Of a DNA stretch of 64,000 nucleotides, positions 1-9,400 are shown in pieces; within the stretch, counting starts at the first letter, position 1; the number at the start of each line of letters is the position of its first letter. Origin of the DNA: JANQRA01 sp035550735 (GTDB taxonomy: Bacteria; Actinomycetota; Acidimicrobiia; Spongiisociales; ZC4RG35); NCBI GenBank assembly GCA_035550735.1, contig DASZOM010000026.1, forward strand, positions 62,001 through 126,000. Reading direction: 5' to 3'. The notes beneath the pieces are model-generated. The model was not told the origin of the DNA. It searched no databases and was given only the letters and a program-made list of their open reading frames with translations. Made by a program: the position numbers and the translations under genes.

Positions 1-2
1 AC

Positions 3-1022
3 CTCCACAAGCTCTTCCCCATCTCCCGGGGCCTTTTCCGCAAGCCGACAGAGTACGTCCACGCCGTGGACGGCATCGACTTCGAGATCGACGAGGGGGA
101 GTCACTCGGCCTCGTCGGCGAATCGGGCTGTGGCAAGACCACGACCGGGCGGATGCTGGTGAAGCTGGAGGGGGCAACCGAGGGCCAGATCCTCATCCGG
201 GACGCCGAGAGCGACGAGATGGTCGCCGTCACCTCGATCAACAGCCGGGAGGACCAGAAGGAGTTCCGCAAGAACGTCCAGATGATCTTCCAGGACCCGT
301 ATGAGTCGATGAACCCGAGGCGGACCATCTTCGACATCATCGCCGAGCCGCTGGCGGTGCAGAACATGGGCACCACCGAGGAGCGGGAGAAGCGGGTGGT
401 CGAGCTGCTTCGCCTCGTGGGTCTCACCCCGCCGGAGCCGTTCCTCTTCCGTTATCCCCACGAGCTCTCCGGCGGACAGCGCCAACGCGTCGCCATCGCC
501 CGCGCCCTGGTCATGGACCCGACCTTCGTGGTGGCCGACGAGCCGACATCGATGCTCGACGTGTCCATCCGGATCTCGATCATGCGTCTGATGCTCGAGC
601 TTGCCGAGAAGCTGGGGGTCACCTACCTGTACATCACCCACGACCTGGCCGTTGCCCGCTACATGTGCGACAAGATCGCGGTGATGTACCTGGGGAAGAT
701 CGTCGAGATGGCCCCCACCGAGGAGCTGTTGACCAACCCGATGCATCCCTACACCCGGGCCCTGCTCTCGGCGGTCCCGGTGCCCGACCCCTCCTACAAG
801 CGTCCCCCCGTCCAGATCGAGGGTGGTGTCTCCCGGGCCATCAACCCCGCACCCGAGTGCCGTTTCATCGCACGATGTCCCTTCGCAATCGAGGTGTGCC
901 GGACGAATCCCCATCCACCCCTCGACGACCGTGGCAACGAGCACGTGGTCGCCTGCTATCTCGTGGGGCCGGACGGGGAGTGGACGGGAGCACCCCGGGT
1001 CGAGCTCGACCTCCACTCCTGA
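3..1022 (+). CDS. Peptide/nickel-type ABC importer ATP-binding subunit (5' partial)
   Basis: ATPase subunit of a Dpp/Opp-type importer, acting at the inner face of the membrane to power uptake of substrate handed over by a binding lipoprotein. The frame is open from the first complete codon at position 3, so the N-terminus lies outside the window; the GTG at 66 sits inside the conserved strand HAVDGIDFEI and is not the start. Visible: Walker A GESGCGKTTT (about 117-146), Q-loop QDPYESM, signature LSGGQRQR, Walker B VVADEP, and the Cys-containing C-terminal extension (RCPFAIEVC) typical of DppD/DppF proteins. A substrate-binding lipoprotein follows 49 bp downstream, so the other transporter genes are expected to the left. 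Peptide versus nickel or other substrate cannot be decided. Confidence 0.93.
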   Translation, partial: LHKLFPISRGLFRKPTEYVHAVDGIDFEIDEGESLGLVGESGCGKTTTGRMLVKLEGATEGQILIRDAESDEMVAVTSINSREDQKEFRKNVQMIFQDPYESMNPRRTIFDIIAEPLAVQNMGTTEEREKRVVELLRLVGLTPPEPFLFRYPHELSGGQRQRVAIARALVMDPTFVVADEPTSMLDVSIRISIMRLMLELAEKLGVTYLYITHDLAVARYMCDKIAVMYLGKIVEMAPTEELLTNPMHPYTRALLSAVPVPDPSYKRPPVQIEGGVSRAINPAPECRFIARCPFAIEVCRTNPHPPLDDRGNEHVVACYLVGPDGEWTGAPRVELDLHS

Positions 1023-1071
1023 CGGGTAAATCCTTGCCATTTCGGGTGGTGGGCCGTTTCATCACCACCAG

Positions 1072-2754
1072 ATGGGCATCAGCAGGTTCCTGGCCGCGGT
1101 GACGGTCGTGTTGGTGGCGGCCGGATGTGCCCCGGCCGCGGCCGGACCCGAGCTGCCCCGCCCGGTCTCGCCGCCCCCATCGGTGACCACGACCACCGTC
1201 GTCGTGACCACCACCACGATCGACCCGGCCGAGCTGATGGCCACCGAGTGCCCCACCGCCTTCTGTCTCGTCTACCAGCTGAGGGAAGGTGCCAGATGGT
1301 CCAACGGCACACCGTTGACACCCGATGACTTCGCCAGGACGGCAGACCTCTTCGCCGACCCCCTAGTGACCCCGGCGTCTCCCGGCTACGACCTGATCGA
1401 GTCGATCGACATCGTCGACGAGGACCGGTTCCGGGTCGTCTTCTCCGAGCCCTTCGGGCCGTGGCAACAGCTGTTCTCCCGGGTGCTGCCCGCCGGGCAC
1501 GATCCGTCCGACATCACCGGGCTGCCCACGACGGGAGCGTTTAGGTTCGTCGAGTGGGTGCCCGGCGACCGCATCGTCCTGAGACGGGACCCGGAATGGT
1601 GGTCACCGGTGGATCTGGTTACCGGGGCGCCGCCCGGCACCGTCGAGGAGATCACCTTCGTCTTCTACCCCGACCGTGAGGAGATGCTCGCCGCGCTCGA
1701 GGACGGTGTGGTCGACGTGATCACGGTCAGGCCCGACCTGGAGACGGTCGAGGCCCTGGCGGGGATGGAGGAGATCACGACGGTCGTGGCCCCGGGTCCG
1801 TTGTGGGAGCACATCGACTTCCACCACCAGGACGAGAGGCTGGTCGAGGATTGGGTCCGACGGGCGATCGCCCTCGGGATCGACCGAGAGAAGATCCTCG
1901 ATCGCACCATTCGCCTCTACGACCCCACGGCGTCGGGTCTCGACAACACGATCTGGATGGCCAACACCGCCAACTACGAGGATCACTACGACCGGGAGTT
2001 CGATCCCGCCCGCGCCGAGGAGCTGTTGGTCGCCAACGGCTGCGAGCGGGGCGACGACGGGGTCCACGCCTGCTCGGGCCGTCGTCTCTCCTTCACCTGG
2101 GCGACGACGAGTGACGACCCGGCGCGGGTCGAGACCTTCGAGTCGGTGCGTGAGGACCTGGCTCAGATCGGCATCGAGATCGTGGCCGACTACCGGGACC
2201 CGTCCGATTTCGTCACGAGGGGCTTCCTCTTCGGCGGGCCCGAGACCTGGCAGCTGATCAACTTCGCCTGGCGTCTCGGCTCCGACCCCGGCAGGCAGAG
2301 CGAGAGCTACTACTGCGGCGAGTTCGACCTGAATGTGAACCGGTTCTGCTCCGCGGAGGTCGAGGAGCTGGTGAGGTCGGCCGGGTCGATCACCGACCCG
2401 GTCGAGCGGGTGGAGGCCCTCAACGAGGCCGACCGGCAGTATCTCGACTCCGACGCCCTGATCCCCCTCTATCAGCTCTCCACCCTGATGGCCTGGGGCC
2501 CCTCGGTCGGCGGTCTCGCCCCCAACTGGTCGTCCTCGACGGACATGTGGAACGCCGGGTCGTGGAGCGGGGAGGCATCGATCGTGGTGGCGCTGCCCGC
2601 CGAGCCGGAGACCCTCGACCCTCTGTTGGCTTCTGACGAGTCGGCCAACATGGTCCTCTCCATGCTCTTCCACGGTGCCCTGGCCATGACGCCGGCGCAC
2701 GAGCACGTGCCGGCCCTGGTCTCCTCGGTGACCGTGGTTGAGGGAAGTGGCTGA
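1072..2754 (+). CDS. SBP_bac_5-type binding lipoprotein with apparently permuted order
   Basis: Extracytoplasmic substrate-binding lipoprotein for the ABC importer upstream (560 aa). The signal peptide ends in lipobox VAAGC (Cys19), followed by a Pro/Thr-rich linker to about residue 58. The body then starts directly at YQLREGARWSNGTPLTPDDF, which in this family normally comes about 60-80 residues into the mature protein. The family's missing first segment (strand, then ETLDP, then helix and PAL) is instead at the C-terminus, residues about 503-560, after the usual family end WNAGSW. This looks like a circular permutation; the alternative is an in-frame fusion to the remnant of a second copy. 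Cys60 and Cys65 could form a disulfide. The stop overlaps the next start as TGATG. Confidence 0.85.
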   Translation: MGISRFLAAVTVVLVAAGCAPAAAGPELPRPVSPPPSVTTTTVVVTTTTIDPAELMATECPTAFCLVYQLREGARWSNGTPLTPDDFARTADLFADPLVTPASPGYDLIESIDIVDEDRFRVVFSEPFGPWQQLFSRVLPAGHDPSDITGLPTTGAFRFVEWVPGDRIVLRRDPEWWSPVDLVTGAPPGTVEEITFVFYPDREEMLAALEDGVVDVITVRPDLETVEALAGMEEITTVVAPGPLWEHIDFHHQDERLVEDWVRRAIALGIDREKILDRTIRLYDPTASGLDNTIWMANTANYEDHYDREFDPARAEELLVANGCERGDDGVHACSGRRLSFTWATTSDDPARVETFESVREDLAQIGIEIVADYRDPSDFVTRGFLFGGPETWQLINFAWRLGSDPGRQSESYYCGEFDLNVNRFCSAEVEELVRSAGSITDPVERVEALNEADRQYLDSDALIPLYQLSTLMAWGPSVGGLAPNWSSSTDMWNAGSWSGEASIVVALPAEPETLDPLLASDESANMVLSMLFHGALAMTPAHEHVPALVSSVTVVEGSG

Positions 2755-3890
2755 TGGCGGGGCCTCTCCACGGTCTCATGATCACCGAGCTGGCCGGGCT
2801 GGGGCCGGCGCCGTTCTGCGGCATGGTCCTCGCCGATCTGGGGGCCACGGTGATCAGGCTGGCGCGTGCGGGAGGCTCGGGCCTGTTCGGCGAAGAGCAC
2901 CATGACGTGCTCGACAGGGGCAAGCAGTCAGTGATCGTCGACCTCAAGCAGTCCGACGGCCGGGACATCGTGTTGCGGGCGGCTGCGCGCTCCGCGGCCC
3001 TGATCGAGGGGTTCCGCCCCGGCGTCACCGAGCGTCTCGGAGTCGGTCCCGCCGAGTGCCTGGCACGCAACCCCTCCCTGGTCTACGGGAGGATGACCGG
3101 ATGGGGACAAGAGGGCCCGCTGGCGGGACGGGCGGGTCACGACATCGACTACATCGCCCTGTCCGGGGCGCTGCACGCGATCGGGCCCTCGGAGCGCCCG
3201 GTCCCACCGCTCAACCTGGTGGCCGACTTCGGTGGGGGAGGGATGCTGCTGGCGGTGGGAGTGCTCGCCGCCATCATCCACGCCCGCGCCACCGGCGAGG
3301 GCCAGGTGGTCGATGCCGCGATGGTGGACGGCTCGGCGCTGCTGACCGCTTCCCACCACGGGCTCCTCGCCGACGGCTGGTGGGTGCCGGAGCGGGAGAC
3401 GAACCTGTTGGACGGGGCCGCCCCCTTCTACACGACATACCGGACATCGGACGGCGGGCACGTCGCAGTCGGGGCGCTCGAGCCGCAGTTCTTCGCCGCG
3501 TTGCTGGAAGGCCTCGGCCTGGAGGTGGACCAGGTGGGCGCCCAGGGCGACCGTGAGGCGTGGCCCGAGATGCGCCGTCTCTTCGCCGAGCGTTTCGGCT
3601 CCCGGACCCGGGACGCCTGGGCGGAGCACTTCGCCGGAACCGACGCCTGCGTGGCGCCGGTGCTGTCGCTCGTGGAGGCGCCGGCAGACCCCCACAATCG
3701 CCATCGGGGGACATTCGTCGAGATCGAAGGGGTGGTGCAACCGGGCCCGGCTCCACGGTTCCAGCGCACCCGGACGGACATCCCGTCGCCACCGGAGCCC
3801 GCTGGCGCGAGCACCGATTCCGTCCTCGCCACCCTCGGCTTTAGCCCTGACGAGATCGGTAAGCTCCGGGCGGCCGGAGCCGTTGCCTGA
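2754..3890 (+). CDS. Class III CoA-transferase / alpha-methylacyl-CoA racemase
   Basis: CaiB/BaiF-fold protein of 378 aa, the usual size for alpha-methylacyl-CoA racemase, which inverts the 2-methyl centre of branched acyl-CoAs so beta-oxidation can continue. The N-terminus (LAGLGPAPFCGMVLADLGA), the conserved G-x-GQEGP region near residue 115 and GHDIDYIALSG, including the catalytic His-Asp region of the racemases, are all present. It starts within the stop of the lipoprotein gene (TGATG) and is followed 16 bp later by an acyl-CoA ligase, then a hydroxyacyl-CoA dehydrogenase and a hydratase, supporting a role in breakdown of methyl-branched or steroid side chains. A true CoA-transferase activity is the alternative. 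Confidence 0.88.
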   Translation: MAGPLHGLMITELAGLGPAPFCGMVLADLGATVIRLARAGGSGLFGEEHHDVLDRGKQSVIVDLKQSDGRDIVLRAAARSAALIEGFRPGVTERLGVGPAECLARNPSLVYGRMTGWGQEGPLAGRAGHDIDYIALSGALHAIGPSERPVPPLNLVADFGGGGMLLAVGVLAAIIHARATGEGQVVDAAMVDGSALLTASHHGLLADGWWVPERETNLLDGAAPFYTTYRTSDGGHVAVGALEPQFFAALLEGLGLEVDQVGAQGDREAWPEMRRLFAERFGSRTRDAWAEHFAGTDACVAPVLSLVEAPADPHNRHRGTFVEIEGVVQPGPAPRFQRTRTDIPSPPEPAGASTDSVLATLGFSPDEIGKLRAAGAVA

Positions 3891-3906
3891 CCTCGCGGAG
3901 GGAACC

Positions 3907-5754
3907 GTGACCAATGACGCTGCAGTGCTCGCCGAGCGGGCGGAGATCGACCAGATCGTCGCGGGGAAGACGATCCTCGACTCGTTCAACCGCAACGTCG
4001 AGACGTATCCGGACCAGCCCGCCATCCACTGGAAGGACGGGGTCTGGAACACGCTGACCTGGCGTCAGTACCGGGACCTGGTGCACAAGGCGGCCGCGGG
4101 CCTGGAGACCCTCGGTGTCGGCAGCGGCGAGTTCGTCGCCATCCAGGCCGGCAATCGCCCCGAGCACGTGATCGCCGACTTCGCCGCGGTTCACGCCGGC
4201 GCCACACCGCTCACGATCTACTCCACGCTCGCCGCCAACCAGATCCAGTACATCGCCGACAACTGCAAGGCCACCGTGGCCGTCCTCGAGGACCTCGACT
4301 TCATGAAGCGATGGGAGGAAATCCGCTCCGAGCTTCCCAACCTCCGATTCGTGGTCCTCATGTCGGGCGCGGAGAACTACGACACCGTCGACTGGGTGCT
4401 CTCCTGGGACGAGTTGCTGGCCCGTGGCGAGCACAGGCTCTCCCAGGATCCGGAGACGGTGTCCCGCACAGTCGCCGGGATCGGGCCGGACACACTGGCC
4501 ACCCTGATCTACACGTCGGGCACCACCGGCACGCCCAAGGGCGTGATGATCAGCCAGCGCAACGTGATGTGGACCCTGGAGAGCCTTCGCCGGGCCGCCG
4601 ACCTGCAGCCTGGGGTGCGGATGGTCTCCTATCTTCCTCTGGCCCACATCGCCGAGCGGCTCGCCACCCACTACCTGGGCACCTACCTCGCCGGCCAGGT
4701 CTGGTACTGCCCCAACCTCTCCGGTGTCCTCGAGTACATCCAGGAGGCCCGGCCGACCCTCTTCGTCGGGGTGCCCCGGGTCTATGAGAAGTTCCACTCC
4801 AGGCTGATGGCCCGGTTCGCCGAGGCCGAGGAGGAGGGTCTCAAGGGAGTCATCCTCAACAAGGCCCTGGAGCTGAACGCGAAACGGGTCAAGGCCGAGA
4901 CCGAGGGGAAGAAGGGCCCCGCACTCGCCGGGCTGCTCGACAAGATCGCCCTCTCCAAGGTGCGGGAGGGCCTGGGGATGGAGGACGTGGATCTCGCCAT
5001 CACCGCGGCCGCGCCGATCAACCCCGAGCTCATCGAGTTCTTCCACTCCATCGGGATCCCACTACATGAGATCTACGGCATGTCGGAGAACACAGGTCCG
5101 GCCACCGCCACCCTGCCTGGTGCCCACAAGTTCGGGTCGGTGGGCAAGCCCCTGCCCGGCGTGGAGGTCAGGGTCGCCGAGGACGGTGAGCTGATGATCA
5201 GGGGCGGGATCGTCGCCGAGGGGTACTACAAGCTCGACGACGCCACCAAGGAGACCTTCGACTCGGAGGGCTGGCTCCACACCGGGGACCTGGCCCGGAT
5301 CGACGACGAGGGGTTCGTCTGGATCGTCGGGCGGAAGAAGGAGATCATCATCACCGCGGCGGGCAAGAACATCGCCCCCGCCAAGCTCGAGACCCTGGTG
5401 GGCGATCATCCTCTGGTCTCCAAGGCATGCATGATCGGGGACCAGCGCAAGTTCCTCTCGATGGTGATCGCCCTCGATCACGAGGAGGCGCCCTTGTGGG
5501 CGGAGGCCCACGGGCTGGAATACCACGATCTGGCCGGCTTCTCCCAACTCCCCGAGGTGCAGGACGAGGTGGCCCGCGCCGTGGCCGCGGCCAACGAGAG
5601 CGTCGCCCGGGTCGAGCAGGTGAAGAAGTGGGTCATCGTCCCCGACGAGTGGACGCCGGACAGCGGTGAGGTGACCCCATCGCTGAAGCTGAAGCGGCGT
5701 GTCGTGCTCGACAAGTACGCCGAGCAGATCGAGTCGATGTACGCGGGGGTCTGA
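3907..5754 (+). CDS. Long-chain acyl-CoA synthetase (AMP-forming)
   Basis: Activates a carboxylic acid to its CoA thioester through an acyl-adenylate (615 aa). The P-loop-like motif YTSGTTGTPKG, the A5-type motif YGMSENTG, the hinge region GWLHTGDLARID and the C-terminal GRKKEIIITAAGKNIAP are all present, matching the FadD15/ACSBG-like branch. The start is GTG 3907, set by GGAGGG at 3897-3902 just upstream and by the protein beginning VTNDAAVLAERAEID; the open frame upstream only overlaps the racemase gene. It most likely feeds the adjoining racemase, dehydrogenase and hydratase. The chain type of the substrate is unknown. Confidence 0.92.
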   Translation: MTNDAAVLAERAEIDQIVAGKTILDSFNRNVETYPDQPAIHWKDGVWNTLTWRQYRDLVHKAAAGLETLGVGSGEFVAIQAGNRPEHVIADFAAVHAGATPLTIYSTLAANQIQYIADNCKATVAVLEDLDFMKRWEEIRSELPNLRFVVLMSGAENYDTVDWVLSWDELLARGEHRLSQDPETVSRTVAGIGPDTLATLIYTSGTTGTPKGVMISQRNVMWTLESLRRAADLQPGVRMVSYLPLAHIAERLATHYLGTYLAGQVWYCPNLSGVLEYIQEARPTLFVGVPRVYEKFHSRLMARFAEAEEEGLKGVILNKALELNAKRVKAETEGKKGPALAGLLDKIALSKVREGLGMEDVDLAITAAAPINPELIEFFHSIGIPLHEIYGMSENTGPATATLPGAHKFGSVGKPLPGVEVRVAEDGELMIRGGIVAEGYYKLDDATKETFDSEGWLHTGDLARIDDEGFVWIVGRKKEIIITAAGKNIAPAKLETLVGDHPLVSKACMIGDQRKFLSMVIALDHEEAPLWAEAHGLEYHDLAGFSQLPEVQDEVARAVAAANESVARVEQVKKWVIVPDEWTPDSGEVTPSLKLKRRVVLDKYAEQIESMYAGV

Positions 5755-5765
5755 GCCCCGGTCCG

Positions 5766-6674
5766 ATGAGCGACGCAATCACATTCGACGGCCGGGTCGC
5801 GATCGTCACCGGCGCAGGCGGGGGCCTGGGCAGGTCCCATGCGCTCGAGCTCGCCCGGCGAGGGGCGCGAGTGGTGGTCAACGACCTCGGTGGAGCCGTG
5901 GATGGCACCGGCGCCTCGAGCTCGGCTGCAGACCAGGTGGTGTCCGAGATCCGGGATGCCGGGGGAGAGGCCGTCGCCAGTTACGACTCGGTCTCCAGCG
6001 AAGAGGGTGGCGCTTCCATCGTGCAGACCGCGCTTGATGCCTTCGGCACCATCGACATCGTGGTCAACAATGCCGGGATCCTCCGTGACAAGTCCTTCGC
6101 CAAGATGGAGATGAAGGAGGTGGAGGCGGTCATCGACGTCCATCTCAAGGGCGCCTTCTACGTGTCGTCACCCGCCTTCAAGGTGATGCGGGAGAACTCA
6201 TACGGCCGATTCGTGTTCACGTCGTCGGCTTCAGGCCTCTTCGGGAACTTCGGCCAGGCCAACTATGGAGCGGCGAAGGCGGGTGTCGTCGGATTGTCCA
6301 ATGTCCTCGCCATCGAGGGCGAGAAGTACGGCATCAAGTCGAACGCCATCGCACCCATAGCCAGGACCAGGATGACCGAGGACCTGCTCGGCCCGCTCGC
6401 CGAGATGGTGCTCCCCGAGCAGGTGACTCCGATCGTGGTCTATCTGTGCTCGGAGTCGAACCAGTTCACCCACGAGATCTTCACTGTGGGCGGGGGCCGA
6501 TACGGCCGTGTCTTCATCGGGACCAACCAGGGTTGGTACGCCGGCACGGGACAGGTCCCCACCGTGGAGGAGGTCGTCGACCATCTCGACGAGATCCGTG
6601 ACATCTCCGAGCCCGTGGTGCCTCTGAGCAACAACGACGAGATCATGCTCCTCGGACGGATGATCGCCGGCTGA
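5766..6674 (+). CDS. SDR (3R)-hydroxyacyl-CoA dehydrogenase, MFE-2 type
   Basis: Short-chain dehydrogenase of 302 aa resembling the dehydrogenase half of peroxisomal multifunctional enzyme 2, which oxidises (3R)-hydroxyacyl-CoA with NAD+. It has the nucleotide-binding TGAGGGLGRSHALELARRG, the acidic NDLGGAVDGTG stretch typical of this branch, NNAGILRD, the Ser of FTSSASGLFGN and the catalytic pair in NYGAAK. It is followed by an ATGA overlap with a MaoC-type hydratase, which supplies the preceding hydration step, so the two genes together rebuild an MFE-2 from separate chains. Confidence 0.9.
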   Translation: MSDAITFDGRVAIVTGAGGGLGRSHALELARRGARVVVNDLGGAVDGTGASSSAADQVVSEIRDAGGEAVASYDSVSSEEGGASIVQTALDAFGTIDIVVNNAGILRDKSFAKMEMKEVEAVIDVHLKGAFYVSSPAFKVMRENSYGRFVFTSSASGLFGNFGQANYGAAKAGVVGLSNVLAIEGEKYGIKSNAIAPIARTRMTEDLLGPLAEMVLPEQVTPIVVYLCSESNQFTHEIFTVGGGRYGRVFIGTNQGWYAGTGQVPTVEEVVDHLDEIRDISEPVVPLSNNDEIMLLGRMIAG

Positions 6675-7537
6675 TGCCGATCGACCCGGCGAGGGCGGTC
6701 GGTGCCGGCCTCACCCGACACGACTATGCGTGGTCCGACCGGGACGTGATCCTCTACAACCTCGGAGTCGGGGCCGGGGCCCCTCCCGACGACCCGTCCG
6801 AGCTGGCCTACACCTACGAGGAGGGTCTCAGGGCGTTGCCGACATTCGGCACGATCCCGCCGTTCCGGATGTTGATGGGCTTCGAGGACATCGACGGCGT
6901 CGACATCAGCATGACCCGTGTCCTCCATGGCGAGCACACCCTGGTCGTCCACGCGCCCGTACCGACCTCAGGGTCGGTCATTCAGCACGGAACCATCGTC
7001 GACATCCACGACAAGGGAAGCGGCGCCCTGGTCGTGGCAGAGGTGGTCTCGGTCCTCGAGACGACGGGGGAGCCGCTGTTCACCAATCGCGCCGGGGTCT
7101 TCGTGAGGGGAGAAGGCGGGTTCGGCGGCGAACCCGGCACGGGCGTGGCGCAACCGACACCCGATCGCATCCCCGACCTGGTCGTGGAGTCCCCCACCCT
7201 CGCCCAGCAGGCCCTCCTCTACAGGATGGCGTCGGGAGACCACAACCCGCTCCATGCCGACCCGGGGTTCGCCGCCGTCGCCGGGTACGAACGGCCCATC
7301 CTCCACGGCCTGTGCACCTACGGGGTGGTCGCCAAGGCGGTGGTGCAGACGGCTCTGGGGGGCGACACCGACCGGTTCGGGTCCTTCAGCGCGCGCTTCA
7401 CGGGCCATGTCTTCCCCGGCGAGACCCTGGTTACCCGGATTTGGGACGAAGGTGACCACTGGCTGCTGGACACCATCTGCAAGGAACGGGGGACCCGGGT
7501 CCTGGGCAATGCAGCCCTATGGGCCCGCGACGCCTGA
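6674..7537 (+). CDS. MaoC-like 2-enoyl-CoA hydratase (hydratase 2)
   Basis: Double hot-dog enoyl-CoA hydratase of 287 aa giving (3R)-hydroxyacyl-CoA, the substrate of the dehydrogenase it overlaps by four bases (ATGA). The hydratase-2 motif is in the C-terminal half: YRMASGDHNPLHADPGFA, with the catalytic Asp and His, followed by PILHGLCTYG. The N-terminal half is a second, non-catalytic hot-dog repeat that usually makes room for bulky acyl chains. This is the last gene of the acyl-CoA group; a convergent gene ends 25 bp further on. Confidence 0.92.
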   Translation: MPIDPARAVGAGLTRHDYAWSDRDVILYNLGVGAGAPPDDPSELAYTYEEGLRALPTFGTIPPFRMLMGFEDIDGVDISMTRVLHGEHTLVVHAPVPTSGSVIQHGTIVDIHDKGSGALVVAEVVSVLETTGEPLFTNRAGVFVRGEGGFGGEPGTGVAQPTPDRIPDLVVESPTLAQQALLYRMASGDHNPLHADPGFAAVAGYERPILHGLCTYGVVAKAVVQTALGGDTDRFGSFSARFTGHVFPGETLVTRIWDEGDHWLLDTICKERGTRVLGNAALWARDA

Positions 7538-7562
7538 GCGTCGGCAGGCGGCATCAGAGCAG

Positions 7563-8351
7563 TCAAGCCTCGATCTCGACGCGGGTTCCCAGCGGGACCA
7601 TCTCGTGGAGACGTGCGATCAGGTCGTTGGGGAGGCGGATGCAACCCAGGGAGATGTTCCCCCCGATCGAGTCGGGGTTGTTGGTGCCGTGGATCCCGAT
7701 GATCCCGTCGCCGCCGTTGAAGGAGGTGATGGTCTCCGAGCGAGCGGAGAGGCCCAGGGCGTGCGGCCCCCACGGGCTGTTGGGGTTGGCCAGGGTCACG
7801 TTGTCGGTGACGAAGAACTCACCCACGGGCGTCTCGTTGTATCGGCTGCCCACACCGACCTCCGTGTCCAGAACCTCCACGCCATCGACGAAGTAGCTCA
7901 GCCGACGGCCGGACAGATCGACTTCGATGCGGCTGTCGGCGACATAGAGCGAGACGTCGGTGGCCCGCACCCAACCGGTGCTGCCGTTGGGCCGGGTGGG
8001 GAGCATCACCTCCACCCAGTCCCCGGCCGGCTCACCGACGACCCCGAGCACGGTGACGGTGCCCAGGATGGTGGTTCGTGGCAATGTCATGGAGGGCTCG
8101 ACATCGCCCGGCTCGGCGTAGACCTCCACGTCGGAGTGGGCCATCGCCGCAAGTGTGCTCGGCTCGGTGCGGGTCGCCTCGAAGCCGGCCCAGACCGGTC
8201 TCGTGTCCACCGGTGCCGGCTCCCAGGCCGGGGCATCGTCTCGAACGGAGTGCGCAACCGGGTCGGTCGACGACGGGGTCGTCTGGTCCGCTGTGGCGGA
8301 GCACGCCACGGCGAACAGAGCCACCAGCCCGATGAATGCGCGAGTACGCAT
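7563..8351 (-). CDS. L,D-transpeptidase lipoprotein (YkuD)
   Basis: Cell-wall enzyme that makes 3-3 peptide cross-links or anchors proteins to peptidoglycan. The signal peptide ends at a lipobox (FAVAC), then comes a disordered stretch, an SH3-like region (about 75-145: EVYAEPG...GWVRA), and the YkuD catalytic domain with IGIHGTN and SLGCIRLPN carrying the active-site His and Cys. I chose ATG 8351 over the GTG three bases upstream because a TAATCT box lies 7 nt before it (8359-8364, minus strand), fitting a leaderless start. It is transcribed away from the hydroxyacid dehydrogenase gene, with 49 bp between the two starts. Confidence 0.92.
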   Translation of the reverse strand: MRTRAFIGLVALFAVACSATADQTTPSSTDPVAHSVRDDAPAWEPAPVDTRPVWAGFEATRTEPSTLAAMAHSDVEVYAEPGDVEPSMTLPRTTILGTVTVLGVVGEPAGDWVEVMLPTRPNGSTGWVRATDVSLYVADSRIEVDLSGRRLSYFVDGVEVLDTEVGVGSRYNETPVGEFFVTDNVTLANPNSPWGPHALGLSARSETITSFNGGDGIIGIHGTNNPDSIGGNISLGCIRLPNDLIARLHEMVPLGTRVEIEA

Positions 8352-8400
8352 CACTTCGAGATTATCGGTCGCCGACGGCTCACCGTTTAGCCTCGGCGCA

Positions 8401-9366
8401 GTGGACCGGGTCTACGTGACCAGGCGACTCCCCGAAGACGACATGACTCGTCTCGGTCGCTTCGAGCTCTCGTTCTGGGATGGGCTGGGGGCGGTGCCCG
8501 CCGACGTGCTCGCCGCCGAGGCGGCCGGCGCGGACGGGCTGCTCACCATGCTCACCGACCGCCTCGACGCCACCCTGCTCGGACAGGCCCCCGAACTTCG
8601 CGTGATCTCGCAGATGGCGGTGGGTGTCGACAACATCGATGTAGCCGAGTGCGCCCGACGGGGGATCCTGGTGGGCCACACACCCGATGTGCTCACCGAG
8701 ACGGTGGCCGATTCGGCGTTCGCACTGCTCGCCTCGGTCGTGAGGAGGCTGCCGGAGGGAGAACGCGAGGTCCGGGCGGGGGACTGGGGGGAGTGGGAGA
8801 TCTTCCATCTCGCCGGGGGCGACCTCCATGGAACCGTTCTCGGGATTGTCGGGATGGGTCGGATCGGCAGGGCGGTGGCCCGCCGCGCCGCCGGATTCGA
8901 CATGGAAGTCATCTATTCGTCTCCGTCTCCCGAGGATGTGGAAGCCGAGCGCGTGGAGCTCCACGAGCTGTTGCGCCGGGCCGATCACGTGGTGATATGC
9001 ACCCGGCTCGACCAGACGACCTGGCATCTCATCTCGGCCCGGGAGCTGGAGACGATGAAGCCGGACGCGTATCTGGTCAATGTCTCCCGGGGCCCCGTGG
9101 TGGACACCGACGCCCTGGTCGCCGCGCTCGGCTCGGGCCGCCTGGCCGGGGTGGGGCTCGACGTGACCGACCCCGAGCCCCTGCCCGCCGACCACCCTCT
9201 TCTCGGCTTCGACCGGGTCCTGGTGGTGCCCCACATCGGCAGTGCCTCGGTGCGCACCAGGAGAGCCATGTCGGCGCTCGCTGTCGACAATCTGATCGCC
9301 GGTCTCGACGGCATCGGGATGCCCGCGCCCTATCCGGCATCGGCGTTGGGCCCTGCTTCCGATTAG
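8401..9366 (+). CDS. D-isomer-specific 2-hydroxyacid dehydrogenase
   Basis: NAD(P)H-dependent reductase of 321 aa, closest in look to glyoxylate/hydroxypyruvate reductases. The Rossmann motif is GIVGMGRIGRAVARRA; the catalytic Arg is in NVSRGPVVDTDAL, the Glu in DVTDPEPLP and the His in VPHIGSASV. The start is GTG 8401, with a TAGCCT box 7 nt upstream (8388-8393); the protein then begins VDRVYVTRRLPED as in relatives. An open frame upstream overlaps the transpeptidase gene on the other strand and is not coding. Natural substrate not decided. Confidence 0.9.
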   Translation: MDRVYVTRRLPEDDMTRLGRFELSFWDGLGAVPADVLAAEAAGADGLLTMLTDRLDATLLGQAPELRVISQMAVGVDNIDVAECARRGILVGHTPDVLTETVADSAFALLASVVRRLPEGEREVRAGDWGEWEIFHLAGGDLHGTVLGIVGMGRIGRAVARRAAGFDMEVIYSSPSPEDVEAERVELHELLRRADHVVICTRLDQTTWHLISARELETMKPDAYLVNVSRGPVVDTDALVAALGSGRLAGVGLDVTDPEPLPADHPLLGFDRVLVVPHIGSASVRTRRAMSALAVDNLIAGLDGIGMPAPYPASALGPASD

Positions 9367-9400
9367 CCTGCTTCGACCCAGCCGCAGGACTTGGAGGACC

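Noticed and set aside
3553..3906. Upstream extension of the acyl-CoA synthetase frame.
   Set aside because: It lies fully within the racemase gene in another frame and lacks family sequence; GTG 3907 has a strong ribosome-binding site.
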